In this document: positions 27,489 to 35,130 of the stretch, one piece after another
How the letters are laid out: each line of letters opens with the position of its first letter
Position numbering within the stretch: the stretch's first letter is position 1
Source of the DNA: JAICTV01 sp035634055
Lineage (GTDB): Bacteria; Planctomycetota; Phycisphaerae; Tepidisphaerales; Tepidisphaeraceae
Length of the DNA: 64,000 bases
Assembly: GCA_035634055.1 (NCBI GenBank)
Contig: DASQDR010000245.1
Coordinates: 1-64,000 of the forward strand
Direction: 5' to 3'
The notes under the pieces: model-generated
What the model saw: the letters and a program-made list of their open reading frames with translations, nothing else
What the model was told of the DNA's origin: nothing
The model's database searches: none
Program-made: the position numbers and the translations under genes

Positions 27489-28622
27489 TCACCCCTGCGG
27501 CGCGGGCAAAGTCTCGACGAAGTCCGCGAGTTGCTCCGCCGTCGGGCTCTGGGCGGTGCGGACGTAGTAGCCGCTGGTGCCGACGCCGGTGCAGAGGCTT
27601 TCGGCCAGCGAGAAGCCGAGCACGCGGCCGAGCATGAAGCCGGCGTTGAAGTGGTCGCCCGCGCCGGTGCTGATCTTCGGCTGCTGCACGAACGGCCCGG
27701 CGAAAGTCGCGGACTCGCGCTCGGTGGCGGCGGCGGCGCCGCGGCGCGGGTGGATCACCACGCAATCGAGGTTCAACTCGCCGCGGATCGCCCGCGCGTG
27801 CTCCTCGATCGCCTCTTCGGCGTTGCTGCGCCCGGGCAGGCCGAGCACGTCCGCCACCTCGACCGATTCCTTCAGATTCAGCCCGAGCACCACGTCCACC
27901 TGGTCCTGAAAGCGCGACAGCAGCCGCATCGCTTCGACGATGTCCTCGGCGGTGCGCTTCTCCGGGTCGCACAGATCGATGAACAGCTTGCGGCTGTGCC
28001 GCTCGATGTTCGGCACGATCTCGTCCAGCAGCTTGGCCCACACGCGCGTCATGTGCGGGAGCATCGTCCAGTTGACCATCGCGATCAGGTGCGAGCCGGA
28101 GAGCAGCTCGGTCAGCTTCTCCTTGCCGAGCCGGCCCATGAGGTTGTCCCAGTTGGCGTCGTTGAGCGGCTCGAGCTTGCCGAGCATCAGCTTGCCGTCC
28201 TCGAACTCCAGCGCGTCGGTGTGGGCCGGCTCGCCGATGGAGTGGACGGTCGCCTTGCGGGCGAATTCCGCGAAGACCGGGTGGATGGTCGGGTAGCCGA
28301 GGTTGCCGACGTAGGTCACCGGCAGGCCGAGGTTGACCAGCGCGTTGGCCATGATCGGGCCGTTGCCCCCGATCTTCATCTGCTTGACGACCAGCTCGTA
28401 GTTCGAGCTTTCACCGGCGGCGTCGCAGATCTTCTGCCCGAGGGCGTCGATGGTGCGGATCGGCTCGTACCGATCGTGCCCGCGACGCTTGTCGACCACG
28501 GCGATGATCTCGTCAACGAACCCGTCCAGGCCGACGGTCGCCTTCAGCTTCTGGAGCTGTGGCAGCGCCGCGCGCAGCTTCCGTCCGGTCAGTTCGCAAA
28601 TCTGCTCTCGGGTGAGTTGCAT
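27489..28622 (-). CDS. PfkB-family carbohydrate kinase
   Basis: 377 residues of ribokinase-type fold. KIGGNGPIMANALVNLG is the N-terminal substrate signature; the C-terminal STGAGDHFNAGFMLG carries the catalytic Asp and anion hole. The ~45-residue N-terminal extension (ICELTGRKLRAALPQLQKLK) is longer than in classical ribokinase. The sugar is not predictable. It lies downstream of rfbD, separated by family F copy 2. Confidence 0.88.
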   Translation of the reverse strand: MQLTREQICELTGRKLRAALPQLQKLKATVGLDGFVDEIIAVVDKRRGHDRYEPIRTIDALGQKICDAAGESSNYELVVKQMKIGGNGPIMANALVNLGLPVTYVGNLGYPTIHPVFAEFARKATVHSIGEPAHTDALEFEDGKLMLGKLEPLNDANWDNLMGRLGKEKLTELLSGSHLIAMVNWTMLPHMTRVWAKLLDEIVPNIERHSRKLFIDLCDPEKRTAEDIVEAMRLLSRFQDQVDVVLGLNLKESVEVADVLGLPGRSNAEEAIEEHARAIRGELNLDCVVIHPRRGAAAATERESATFAGPFVQQPKISTGAGDHFNAGFMLGRVLGFSLAESLCTGVGTSGYYVRTAQSPTAEQLADFVETLPAPQG

Positions 28623-28720
28623 GGCGGCGGATTATGGATGACCGCGGGCGAGATGTCATCCCGGCGCGCGGCGGACCCGGGCCCCGCCTGATCTCCCCCG
28701 TGGCATGGGCGCGGCATCGG

Positions 28721-28840
28721 CGTGGCATGGGCGGCCTCGCCCGTGAAATTCGCGGCGGCCAGCCGCTCTTGTCTGTAGGGTGTGACGGCGACGGAGCCGC
28801 TGGCCGCGGCGGATGCATGGGCGGGGCCGCCCATGCCACA
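28721..28840. repeat. Inverted-repeat element, family F copy 2
   Basis: Left arm CGTGGCATGGGCGGCCTCGC (28721-28740 and on) and right arm ending GGCCGCCCATGCCACA (to 28840) pair at 20 of 22 positions. Internal GCGGCGGCCAGCCGCTC matches the other F copies and pairs with GAGCCGCTGGCCGCGGC. It lies 3' of rfbD. Confidence 0.85.
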
Positions 28841-28860
28841 TGGATGCAGATGACGTCGCG

Positions 28861-29742
28861 CTAGAACGCGCCGCGCTGCTCGACCTCGCGCGCGTACGCT
28901 GCCAGTGCCTCGCGCCAGGGCCGCATCGGCTTTCCTGTCAGCTTCTCGATGGGCTCGACGTCGAGCACGCTGTACGCCGGGCGGATCGCGCTGTCGGGGC
29001 GGGTCGATTTCCAATCCGCGGAGGTCGTCGAATCCAGTTGCGGCGAGAGCTTCCACTCGTCGAAGATCGCGCGGGCGAAGTCGAACCACGTGGTCTGGCC
29101 GGAATTCGTCACGTGCCACACGCCGGCGGCGCCGTGGTCGAGCAGGTCGAGCGTTGCCGCGGCCAGATCCCCGGTATAGGTTGGCGTGCCAACCTGATCG
29201 TTCACCACGCGCAGCGGCTTGCCCGCCTGGGCCACCTTGACCATCGTCTGCACGAAGTTTGGCCCGTTCGCGCCGTACAGCCACGCGGTGCGCAGGATGA
29301 GGAAGTCCAGCCCGCCCGCGCGCCGGATCGCCTGCTCGCCGAGCAGCTTGGATCGCCCGTACGCGCTCTGCGGGCCGACGGGATCGTCAGGTCGGAGCGG
29401 GCGGGTCAGCGTGCCGTCGAAGACGTAATCAGTGCTGTAGTGAACGAGCTTGGCCCCCGCCTCGCGACACGCCTCCGCCAGGTGCCCTGGCCCGTCGCCG
29501 TTAACGGCGGTCGCCCGCGCACCTTCCTTCTCCGCCAGGTCCACCTTGGTGTACGCGGCGCAGTTGAGCACGAGCGTCGGCCGGGCCTGCTGGAAGGCGT
29601 CGCGGATCGCCTGCGGATCGGTCACGTCCAGCCCCGCGCGGTCCAGCACAGTCGGCCGAACCTCCCGCCGCGCCCGCGCCGCCGGAAGCGCGTATGCCAG
29701 CATCCCCCCGCCGCCGGTGATGATCGTTCGGTCGTACAGCAT
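28861..29742 (-). CDS. rfbD: dTDP-4-dehydrorhamnose reductase
   Basis: Last step of dTDP-L-rhamnose synthesis. 293 residues; Rossmann loop GGGGMLA, NCAAYTKVDLAE, STDYVFDGT, and the catalytic YGRSK (YxxxK). The WHVTNSG and RPAYSVLD segments are typical of RmlD. It is the final gene of the rfbC-rfbA-VOC-rfbB-rfbD series, each separated by about 100-210 bp. Cytoplasmic; feeds rhamnose-containing surface polysaccharide. Confidence 0.95.
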   Translation of the reverse strand: MLYDRTIITGGGGMLAYALPAARARREVRPTVLDRAGLDVTDPQAIRDAFQQARPTLVLNCAAYTKVDLAEKEGARATAVNGDGPGHLAEACREAGAKLVHYSTDYVFDGTLTRPLRPDDPVGPQSAYGRSKLLGEQAIRRAGGLDFLILRTAWLYGANGPNFVQTMVKVAQAGKPLRVVNDQVGTPTYTGDLAAATLDLLDHGAAGVWHVTNSGQTTWFDFARAIFDEWKLSPQLDSTTSADWKSTRPDSAIRPAYSVLDVEPIEKLTGKPMRPWREALAAYAREVEQRGAF

Positions 29743-29753
29743 GATAAATAACG

Positions 29754-29845
29754 GTGAAGGCAGAAGGATGAAGGATGAAGCAGGCGGAGGCAGGAAGGCC
29801 AGCCTTCTTCATCCTTCATCCTTCCGCCTTCATCCTTGGATTCAC
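29754..29845. repeat. Inverted-repeat element, family D (GAAGGATGAAG phrases)
   Basis: GTGAAGGCAGAAGGATGAAG (from 29754) pairs with the complement ending near 29838 (CTTCATCCTTCATCCTTCC) over about 27 positions with two mismatches; the apex is GC-richer. The element fills the rfbD-rfbB gap and abuts the rfbB stop codon (29845-29847). Confidence 0.85.
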
Positions 29846-30876
29846 TACCGCCCGGCGTACTGGGTTTCGTAGTACTTGAGGTACTCGCCGTTCTTGATCG
29901 CGCGCCACCAGGCTTCGTTGTCGCGGAACCACTGGATGGTGCGCTTGATCGCCTCGGGCCAGCGGTGCCTGGGCTCCCAGCCGAGCTCGCGCTTGATCTT
30001 GGTGGCGTCAATGGCGTACCGGCGGTCGTGGCCGGGGCGGTCCTTCACGTACTGCACGCCATCGTCCCAGGTCCGGCCCATCTCGCGCAGGATGGTTTCA
30101 ACGATCTGCCGGTTGGTCATCTCGTTGTTCCCGCCGATGTTGTACACCTCGCCCGGCGTCCCCTTCTCCAGAACCGTGTGGATCGCGTCGCAGTGGTCCT
30201 CGACGTAGAGCCAGTCGCGCACGTTCATCCCGTCGCCGTACAGCGGGATCTTCATCCCCTGCATCAAATTCGTGATGAACAGCGGCAGCGCTTTCTCGGG
30301 GAACTGGTACGGGCCGTAGTTGTTGCTGCAACGCGTGATCATCACCGGCAGGTGGTGCGTGTGGAAATAGGCACGGGCGAGGCAGTCGCTGCCGGCCTTG
30401 CTCGCGCTGTAGGGGGAGTTCGGGGCGAGCGTCGTCTCCTCGGTGAACTTGATCTCCGGGCGGTCCTCCGGCAGCGAGCCGTAGACTTCGTCGGTGCTGA
30501 CGTGCACGAAGCGATCGACGCCCTTGGCCTTGGCGACGTCCAGCAGCACCTGCGTGCCGACGACGTTGGTCTGCACGAACGGGCCGGAGGAGAGGATGCT
30601 GCGATCGACGTGGCTCTCGGCGGCGAAGTGGACCACCTCGCGCACGCCGAAGTCGTCAAACATCGCGGCCACCAGGTCCGGGTCGCAGATGTCGCCCCTG
30701 ACGAAGTTGAGCCGGTCCGGGCTGCTGGCGAGCAGGTCCTGGAGCGTGCCGAGGTTGCCGGCGTACGTGAGCTTGTCCAGCACCACGAGCTTCGCACGCT
30801 CGCCGCGCTCGATGAGCATGCGCACGTAGTTCGACCCGATAAACCCGGCCCCGCCGGTGACGAGAATGGTTCGCAT
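29845..30876 (-). CDS. rfbB: dTDP-glucose 4,6-dehydratase
   Basis: Converts dTDP-glucose to dTDP-4-keto-6-deoxyglucose. 343 residues from ATG 30876: TGGAGFIGSNYVR, FAAESHVDRSI, VSTDEVYGSL (catalytic Asp-Glu pair) and YSASKAGSD (YxxxK). The frame continues upstream into repeat B1, so the ATG is preferred although no purine-rich ribosome site precedes it (the sequence before is CTAGAAAACATT). Confidence 0.96.
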   Translation of the reverse strand: MRTILVTGGAGFIGSNYVRMLIERGERAKLVVLDKLTYAGNLGTLQDLLASSPDRLNFVRGDICDPDLVAAMFDDFGVREVVHFAAESHVDRSILSSGPFVQTNVVGTQVLLDVAKAKGVDRFVHVSTDEVYGSLPEDRPEIKFTEETTLAPNSPYSASKAGSDCLARAYFHTHHLPVMITRCSNNYGPYQFPEKALPLFITNLMQGMKIPLYGDGMNVRDWLYVEDHCDAIHTVLEKGTPGEVYNIGGNNEMTNRQIVETILREMGRTWDDGVQYVKDRPGHDRRYAIDATKIKRELGWEPRHRWPEAIKRTIQWFRDNEAWWRAIKNGEYLKYYETQYAGR

Positions 30877-30885
30877 AATGTTTTC

Positions 30886-31089
30886 TAGCCACCGACGGGG
30901 CACCGATGGACACCGATGAGGAGAAGATGAGGATTGAGGATTAAGGATCGAAGACTTGAGAAGAACGTTCGCCCGCCCCGGGCCGGGCCGTTCAAGTTCC
31001 AATCCTCAATCTCCAATCTCGCCTGTGCCCGATCTGTGGCTAAATCCTCTTCTCATCATCGCTGTCCATCGGTGCCCCGTCGGTGGCTA
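30886..31089. repeat. Long inverted-repeat element, family B copy 1 (204 bp)
   Basis: Perfect 27-bp terminal inverted repeats: TAGCCACCGACGGGGCACCG plus ATGGACA (30886-30912), complemented at 31063-31089. The interior (GGATTGAGGATTAAGG; CAATCCTCAATCTCCAATC) continues the pairing imperfectly to a GC-rich apex. The right terminus supplies the TAG stop of the VOC gene (31089-31087). A second copy is at 44840-45030. Confidence 0.95.
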
Positions 31090-31455
31090 ATTCTCCGTTC
31101 TTCCGATGAGCTCCACGTTGTTCCCGAACGGGTCGCGGAAGTGGAACCGTTCGTAGCCGGGAATCTTCGGCTGGTCCTTGATCGGCAGCCCGGCCTGCTC
31201 GATTTTCCTGCGCCAGCCGGCGACATCTTCCACCTCGTAGGCCACGTGCGCCCGCGTTGCCCGGCGGTCGACGTTTTCCTCCACGCCGATGTGCATCTCG
31301 CGCCCGCCGGCGTGGAACCAGAACCCCGCGCTCTTGAACACGTCCGGCCGCGCGATCTCCTTCATGCCGAGGAAGCCGAGGTAGAACTCCCGCGCCGCCG
31401 GCAGCTCGGCCTGCGTGACGTTCACCTGCACGTGGTTGATGCCGAGGATGGTCAT
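31087..31455 (-). CDS. VOC-family (glyoxalase/bleomycin-resistance-like) protein
   Basis: 122 residues of vicinal-oxygen-chelate fold with two beta-alpha-beta-beta-beta units. Likely metal ligands are His8 (INHVQVNV), the His of EMHIGVE, the His of RAHVAYEV and the Glu of NNVELIG. Substrate unknown. It interrupts the rhamnose genes between rfbA and rfbB and has repeat elements on both sides. Its stop codon lies in repeat B1. Confidence 0.85.
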   Translation of the reverse strand: MTILGINHVQVNVTQAELPAAREFYLGFLGMKEIARPDVFKSAGFWFHAGGREMHIGVEENVDRRATRAHVAYEVEDVAGWRRKIEQAGLPIKDQPKIPGYERFHFRDPFGNNVELIGRTEN

Positions 31456-31456
31456 G

Positions 31457-31603
31457 GAATAAGTGGCTCGTGATCAGTGGCGAGTGGTCAGTTCATTCGC
31501 TGCAAGGTCGTATTTTTTGCTTCTTCACTGGCCACTGACCACTGATCACTGACCACTTATTTCTTCCTCCACTAGCCACTGACCACTGATCACTGGCCAC
31601 TTA
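31457..31603. repeat. Repeat element, family C (CACTGACCACTGATCACTG phrases)
   Basis: Two direct copies of CACTRGCCACTGACCACTGA with TCACTG-CCACTTATTTC follow at about 31527-31564 and 31570-31607. The leftmost part (AATAAGTGGCTCGTGATCAG) is their complement, so a long hairpin can form. The TTA at 31601-31603, inside the right copy, is the TAA stop of rfbA. Confidence 0.85.
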
Positions 31604-32488
31604 TTTCCCCCGCATCTCCTCCGCATCGCGCAGCACGCGCAGCAGGTACTGCCCGTACTCGCACTTGCCCGCCTGGTCCGCCAGTTTCTTGAGCTGCGGC
31701 GCGTCGATGTATCCCTTGGCAAAGGCGATCTCCTCGATGCACGCGACCTTCAGCCCCTGCCGCTCTTCCAGCGTCTGCACGAACTGCGAGCTGCTCAGCA
31801 GCGAGTCGTAGGTGCCCGTATCCAGCCAGGCGATGCCGCGGCCCATCGGCTGCACGGTCAGCGTCCCCTCGGCCAGGTACGCGCGGTTCAGGTCGGTGAT
31901 CTCCAGCTCGCCGCGCGCCGACGGCTTCAGGTTTCGCGCGACTTCGGTCACCTTCGCGTCATAGTAATACAGGCCGACGACCGCCCAGTTGCTCTTGGGC
32001 TGCCTGGGCTTTTCCTCGATGCTGAGGGCGCGGAAGTTGGCGTCGAAATCCACCACGCCGTAGCGCTCCGGGTCCTTCACCTGGTAGGCAAACACGCGCG
32101 CGCCACGCGTCAGCCTGGCGGAGTCCTCGAGCATGTCGGTCAGGGCGTGACCGTAGAAGACGTTGTCGCCGAGGATCAGGCAGACCGGGCTGTCGCCGAC
32201 GAAGTCTGCGCCGATGGTGAACGCCTGCGCGATTCCCTTGGGCTCGGGCTGCACCTTGTAGCTGAGCTTCAGGCCGAGCTGCGCGCCGTCGCCGAGCAGG
32301 TTCTCGATCATCGGCAAATCGCGCGGGGTGGAGATGATCAGGATCTCGCGGATGCCGGCCAGCATCAGCACCGACAGCGGGTAGTAGATCGTCGGCTTGT
32401 CGTAGACCGGCAGCAACTGCTTGCTGATGCAGCGCGTCAGCGGGTAAAGCCGGGTGCCGGCCCCGCCCGCGAGAATGATGCCCTTCAT
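31601..32488 (-). CDS. rfbA: Glucose-1-phosphate thymidylyltransferase
   Basis: First step of dTDP-L-rhamnose synthesis: glucose-1-phosphate plus dTTP to dTDP-glucose. 295 residues, the family's usual length. LAGGAGTRLYPLT (nucleotide loop), SKQLLPVYDKP, LGDNVFYG (metal Asp), EEKPRQPKSNWAVVGLY and WLDTGTYDSL are all present. It follows rfbC by 102 bp. Confidence 0.97.
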   Translation of the reverse strand: MKGIILAGGAGTRLYPLTRCISKQLLPVYDKPTIYYPLSVLMLAGIREILIISTPRDLPMIENLLGDGAQLGLKLSYKVQPEPKGIAQAFTIGADFVGDSPVCLILGDNVFYGHALTDMLEDSARLTRGARVFAYQVKDPERYGVVDFDANFRALSIEEKPRQPKSNWAVVGLYYYDAKVTEVARNLKPSARGELEITDLNRAYLAEGTLTVQPMGRGIAWLDTGTYDSLLSSSQFVQTLEERQGLKVACIEEIAFAKGYIDAPQLKKLADQAGKCEYGQYLLRVLRDAEEMRGK

Positions 32489-32590
32489 GCGACGCTCCTG
32501 AGCGGCGAAACGATAACGGGACGCGGTAACGCTGGCTAGCGGGGTCGAAGCAGCGTGGCCGGCATGACAGGCACGGCCACTGGGGACCAG

Positions 32591-33142
32591 TCAGAACAGA
32601 TCCTTCGCCTCCGCCAGCGTCGGCGTGTTGCGATCCTTTTCCGAGAGGATGGCTCGCTCGGCGTCGATGCCCCAGTCGATGTTCAGGGCCGGGTCGTTCC
32701 AGCGAATCCCGCGCTCGTCCTGCGGCGCGTAGTAGCTGCTGACCTTGTAGAGCACCTCGGTGTTCGGCTCCAGTGTGGCGAAGCCGTGGGCGAAGCCGAT
32801 CGGGACCAGGATCTGGTGCCAGTTCTCCGCGCTGATGATGGCCGTCACGTGCTTGCCGAAGGTCGCCGAGCCGCGGCGGATGTCCACCGCCACGTCCAGG
32901 ATCGCCCCGCGCGTCACGCGAACCAGCTTGGTCTGCGCCGTCGGCTGGACCTGGTAGTGCAGGCCGCGGACGACGCCCTTCTCAACCGAGAGCGACTGGT
33001 TGTCCTGTACGAACTCCACGTCCACGCCGAGCGCCGCCAGCCCCTTGCGGCTGAAGGTCTCGGAGAAGAAGCCGCGGTGGTCGCCGAACTTCTTCGGGAC
33101 CAGGATCTTCACCGCCGGGATGTTCGTCTCGATCACCTGCAT
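32591..33142 (-). CDS. rfbC: dTDP-4-dehydrorhamnose 3,5-epimerase
   Basis: Third step of the rhamnose pathway. 183 residues of cupin fold: DHRGFFSETF, VRGLHYQVQPTAQTKLVRV (catalytic His), IGFAHGFATLE and LYKVSSYYAPQDERGI. It is the most upstream gene of the rhamnose series. Confidence 0.96.
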   Translation of the reverse strand: MQVIETNIPAVKILVPKKFGDHRGFFSETFSRKGLAALGVDVEFVQDNQSLSVEKGVVRGLHYQVQPTAQTKLVRVTRGAILDVAVDIRRGSATFGKHVTAIISAENWHQILVPIGFAHGFATLEPNTEVLYKVSSYYAPQDERGIRWNDPALNIDWGIDAERAILSEKDRNTPTLAEAKDLF

Positions 33143-33224
33143 CGTCGTCTTTAGGGTATCGGCTGGGGGCGAGGTGTAAACCCGACGGCGCTGGCTCGGC
33201 CGGCGCGAAATCGGCGGTCGAAGC

Positions 33225-33455
33225 TCACTCGCTTGCGCCAGCGGCGTCCGCCCCCGCCTGCGCCTGCTCGCCCCCCTTGGGGGCGGCGGCGGCTTCCTCG
33301 CGGACGATCTCGTCCATCATGCGCGCCCACATCGTGGACGGCCGCGAGACCGACGCGTACGTCTCCTCGTACCGCACGAGCAGCCGCTGCTGGTAGAAGC
33401 TGCCGGCGAAGCAGGCCGATGTGGCGAGAAAGAGCACCCACGCGCACGCCTTCAC
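33225..33455 (-). CDS. Small single-pass membrane or exported protein
   Basis: 76 residues from GTG 33455, preceded by GAGGA. A hydrophobic N-terminus (AWVLFLATSACFAGSFY) precedes a polar region ending in an Ala/Gly/Glu tail. Codon third positions are almost all G or C, as in neighbouring genes, which supports coding. No family recognised. Confidence 0.6.
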   Translation of the reverse strand: MKACAWVLFLATSACFAGSFYQQRLLVRYEETYASVSRPSTMWARMMDEIVREEAAAAPKGGEQAQAGADAAGASE

Positions 33456-33631
33456 CCGTTCCTCATCCTCCCGGGGCGGACAAACCGACCGCCCTTGTCG
33501 GCTTTATCGGATGAATCGGGGGGTGACTTGGGTGAGGCGGGATGCGCCGCGCGATGGCGGGTCGCGCCACCGTGGCCGTAAGGCAACGTAAGCGTTGCCT
33601 GGCTAGGCTTCGTTCTCGAGGCTTTGGCGGC

Positions 33632-34576
33632 CTACGCGGATCCCAGCACGGCCAGGCTTTTGGCGGACTTGGGCAGGTCGAAGAAGACGTCCTCCTCGAC
33701 CAGCGTGCGCTCCTCCACCGCCCCGCCGAACTCGCGCAGCAGGCGGGCGATCAGGTTCTGCACCAGGTGCTCGGGCGCCGACGCGCCGGCCGTCACCAGC
33801 ACCGTGCTGGTCGCGCTGAACCACTCCGGGCGAAGCTCCGACTCGTCGTCGATCAGGTACGCCGCCTTCCCGCGCTCGTTGGCGCGCTCGACCAGCCGCT
33901 TGGAGTTGGAGCTGTTCTTCGATCCGATCACCAGCACGATGTCTACCTCGCCCGCGAGCTGCGTGACGGCCCCCTGGCGATTGGTGGTGGCGTAGCAGAT
34001 GTCGTCCTTGGCCGGGTAGCGGACGGCGGGGTATTTCCGCTTGATGGCCGAGATCACCCGGGTGGCGTCGGAGACGCTCAGGGTCGTCTGCGTGACGTAG
34101 GCGACCCTGTCCGGGTTCGGCAAGTTCAGGGCCTCGACCTCGTCCGCCGACTCGACGATCACCACGTGGTCCGGCGCCTCGCCGACCGTGCCGACGGCCT
34201 CGTCGTGGTTGCGGTGCCCGACGAACAGGATGGTGTACCCGTCGCGGGCGTAGCGGATGACCTCGAAGTGGACCTTGGTGACCAGCGGGCAGGTGGCGTC
34301 CACCTCGACCAGCCGCCGCGCCTGCGCCTGCCGGCGGACCTCCGGGGCGATCCCGTGGGCGCTGTAGACCACGATCCCCCCCTCGGGCACCTCGGCGATC
34401 TCGTTGACGAACGTCACGCCGCGCCCCTGGAACCCCTCGACCACGTGCCGGTTATGCACGATCTCGTGGAACACGTAGACGGGCGGCCCCTTGGCCTGGA
34501 GGACCTGCTCGACCGTGTCGATCGCCATGTTGACGCCGGCACAAAAGCCGCGGGGATTGGCCAGGATGATCTTCAT
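33632..34576 (-). CDS. ispH: 4-hydroxy-3-methylbut-2-enyl diphosphate reductase
   Basis: Last enzyme of the MEP isoprenoid pathway, making IPP and DMAPP. About 314 residues from ATG 34576. The three Fe-S cysteines are in GFCAGV (Cys12), DATCPLV and DDICYATTNRQ; HEIVHNRHVV and the TAGASAPE substrate loop are present. The open frame continues 146 codons upstream through repeat H without family similarity, so that start was rejected. Confidence 0.96.
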   Translation of the reverse strand: MKIILANPRGFCAGVNMAIDTVEQVLQAKGPPVYVFHEIVHNRHVVEGFQGRGVTFVNEIAEVPEGGIVVYSAHGIAPEVRRQAQARRLVEVDATCPLVTKVHFEVIRYARDGYTILFVGHRNHDEAVGTVGEAPDHVVIVESADEVEALNLPNPDRVAYVTQTTLSVSDATRVISAIKRKYPAVRYPAKDDICYATTNRQGAVTQLAGEVDIVLVIGSKNSSNSKRLVERANERGKAAYLIDDESELRPEWFSATSTVLVTAGASAPEHLVQNLIARLLREFGGAVEERTLVEEDVFFDLPKSAKSLAVLGSA

Positions 34577-34773
34577 GCTGCTCGCCCCATCGTATCGGCG
34601 CCGCAAACCTCGCGTCCACGGGGCCGGCGCGGCCGAGGCCGGTACCAAGGTTTTCGGCCGACAACGGCGGTTCAGGTTGATAATCTGAGGCGGTGGCGGC
34701 GGACGGGCGGGCTTGGCCCTGCCGCAAGGGGCGACATCGTTATATCGACCAACGTTCGCGTGCCGTGCCGCGG

Positions 34774-34942
34774 CTCCCTCGCCCCGGTAGGCCGGGGAGA
34801 GGGTCGCGGTGAGGGGCGAGCGGCGTGAGGAGATCATGGAACGCAACTTGGCTGAGGCGGTCCCCCCGCGACCGGTGCCCGTCAGATCCGCGCCGCCGGC
34901 CCTCACCCCCGCCCTCTCCGGGCGTACCGGGAGAGGGAGTGG
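34774..34942. repeat. Inverted-repeat element, family H
   Basis: Left arm CTCCCTCGCCCCGGTAGGCC and onward to about 34820 complements the right arm (34897-34942), which ends ACCGGGAGAGGGAG. Arms are about 46 nt with several mismatches and the spacer about 76 nt. It lies in the 554-bp divergent gap between ispH and the DUF1015 gene. The rest of the gap holds an A-rich stretch (34968-35000) and a promoter candidate. Confidence 0.8.
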
Positions 34943-35062
34943 CCTACTGGCGACATCGAAATGTGCAAAACGAACCCAAAGTTCAAAAAACGCTCCTAAG
35001 CACCGATCCCTCAAAAGGTTGCAGCGGTCATCCGCGCACGAATCGCCCGGGCAACCCCGCCC

Positions 35063-35090
35063 TTGCCTTTACTGACACCACCCTTATCTT
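35063..35090 (+). promoter_or_regulatory. Promoter candidate of the DUF1015 gene
   Basis: TTGCCT (35063-35068), 16-nt spacer, TATCTT (35085-35090), downstream of an A-rich stretch. The predicted start near 35097 gives a leader of about 34 nt with GGAG at 35119-35122 before the TTG start. Confidence 0.45.
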
Positions 35091-35130
35091 CTGCCCCAGC
35101 GACCCCCACGACCTCCCACGGAGTTGACCC

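Noticed and set aside
30877..31002. N-terminal extension of RfbB
   Set aside because: The extra 42 codons are repeat B1 in translation (phrases such as SSILNPQSSSSPHRCPS); the conserved protein begins at ATG 30876.
34577..35014. N-terminal extension of IspH
   Set aside because: The added residues come from repeat H and low-complexity sequence; family length and the GFCAGV motif position fit the ATG at 34576.
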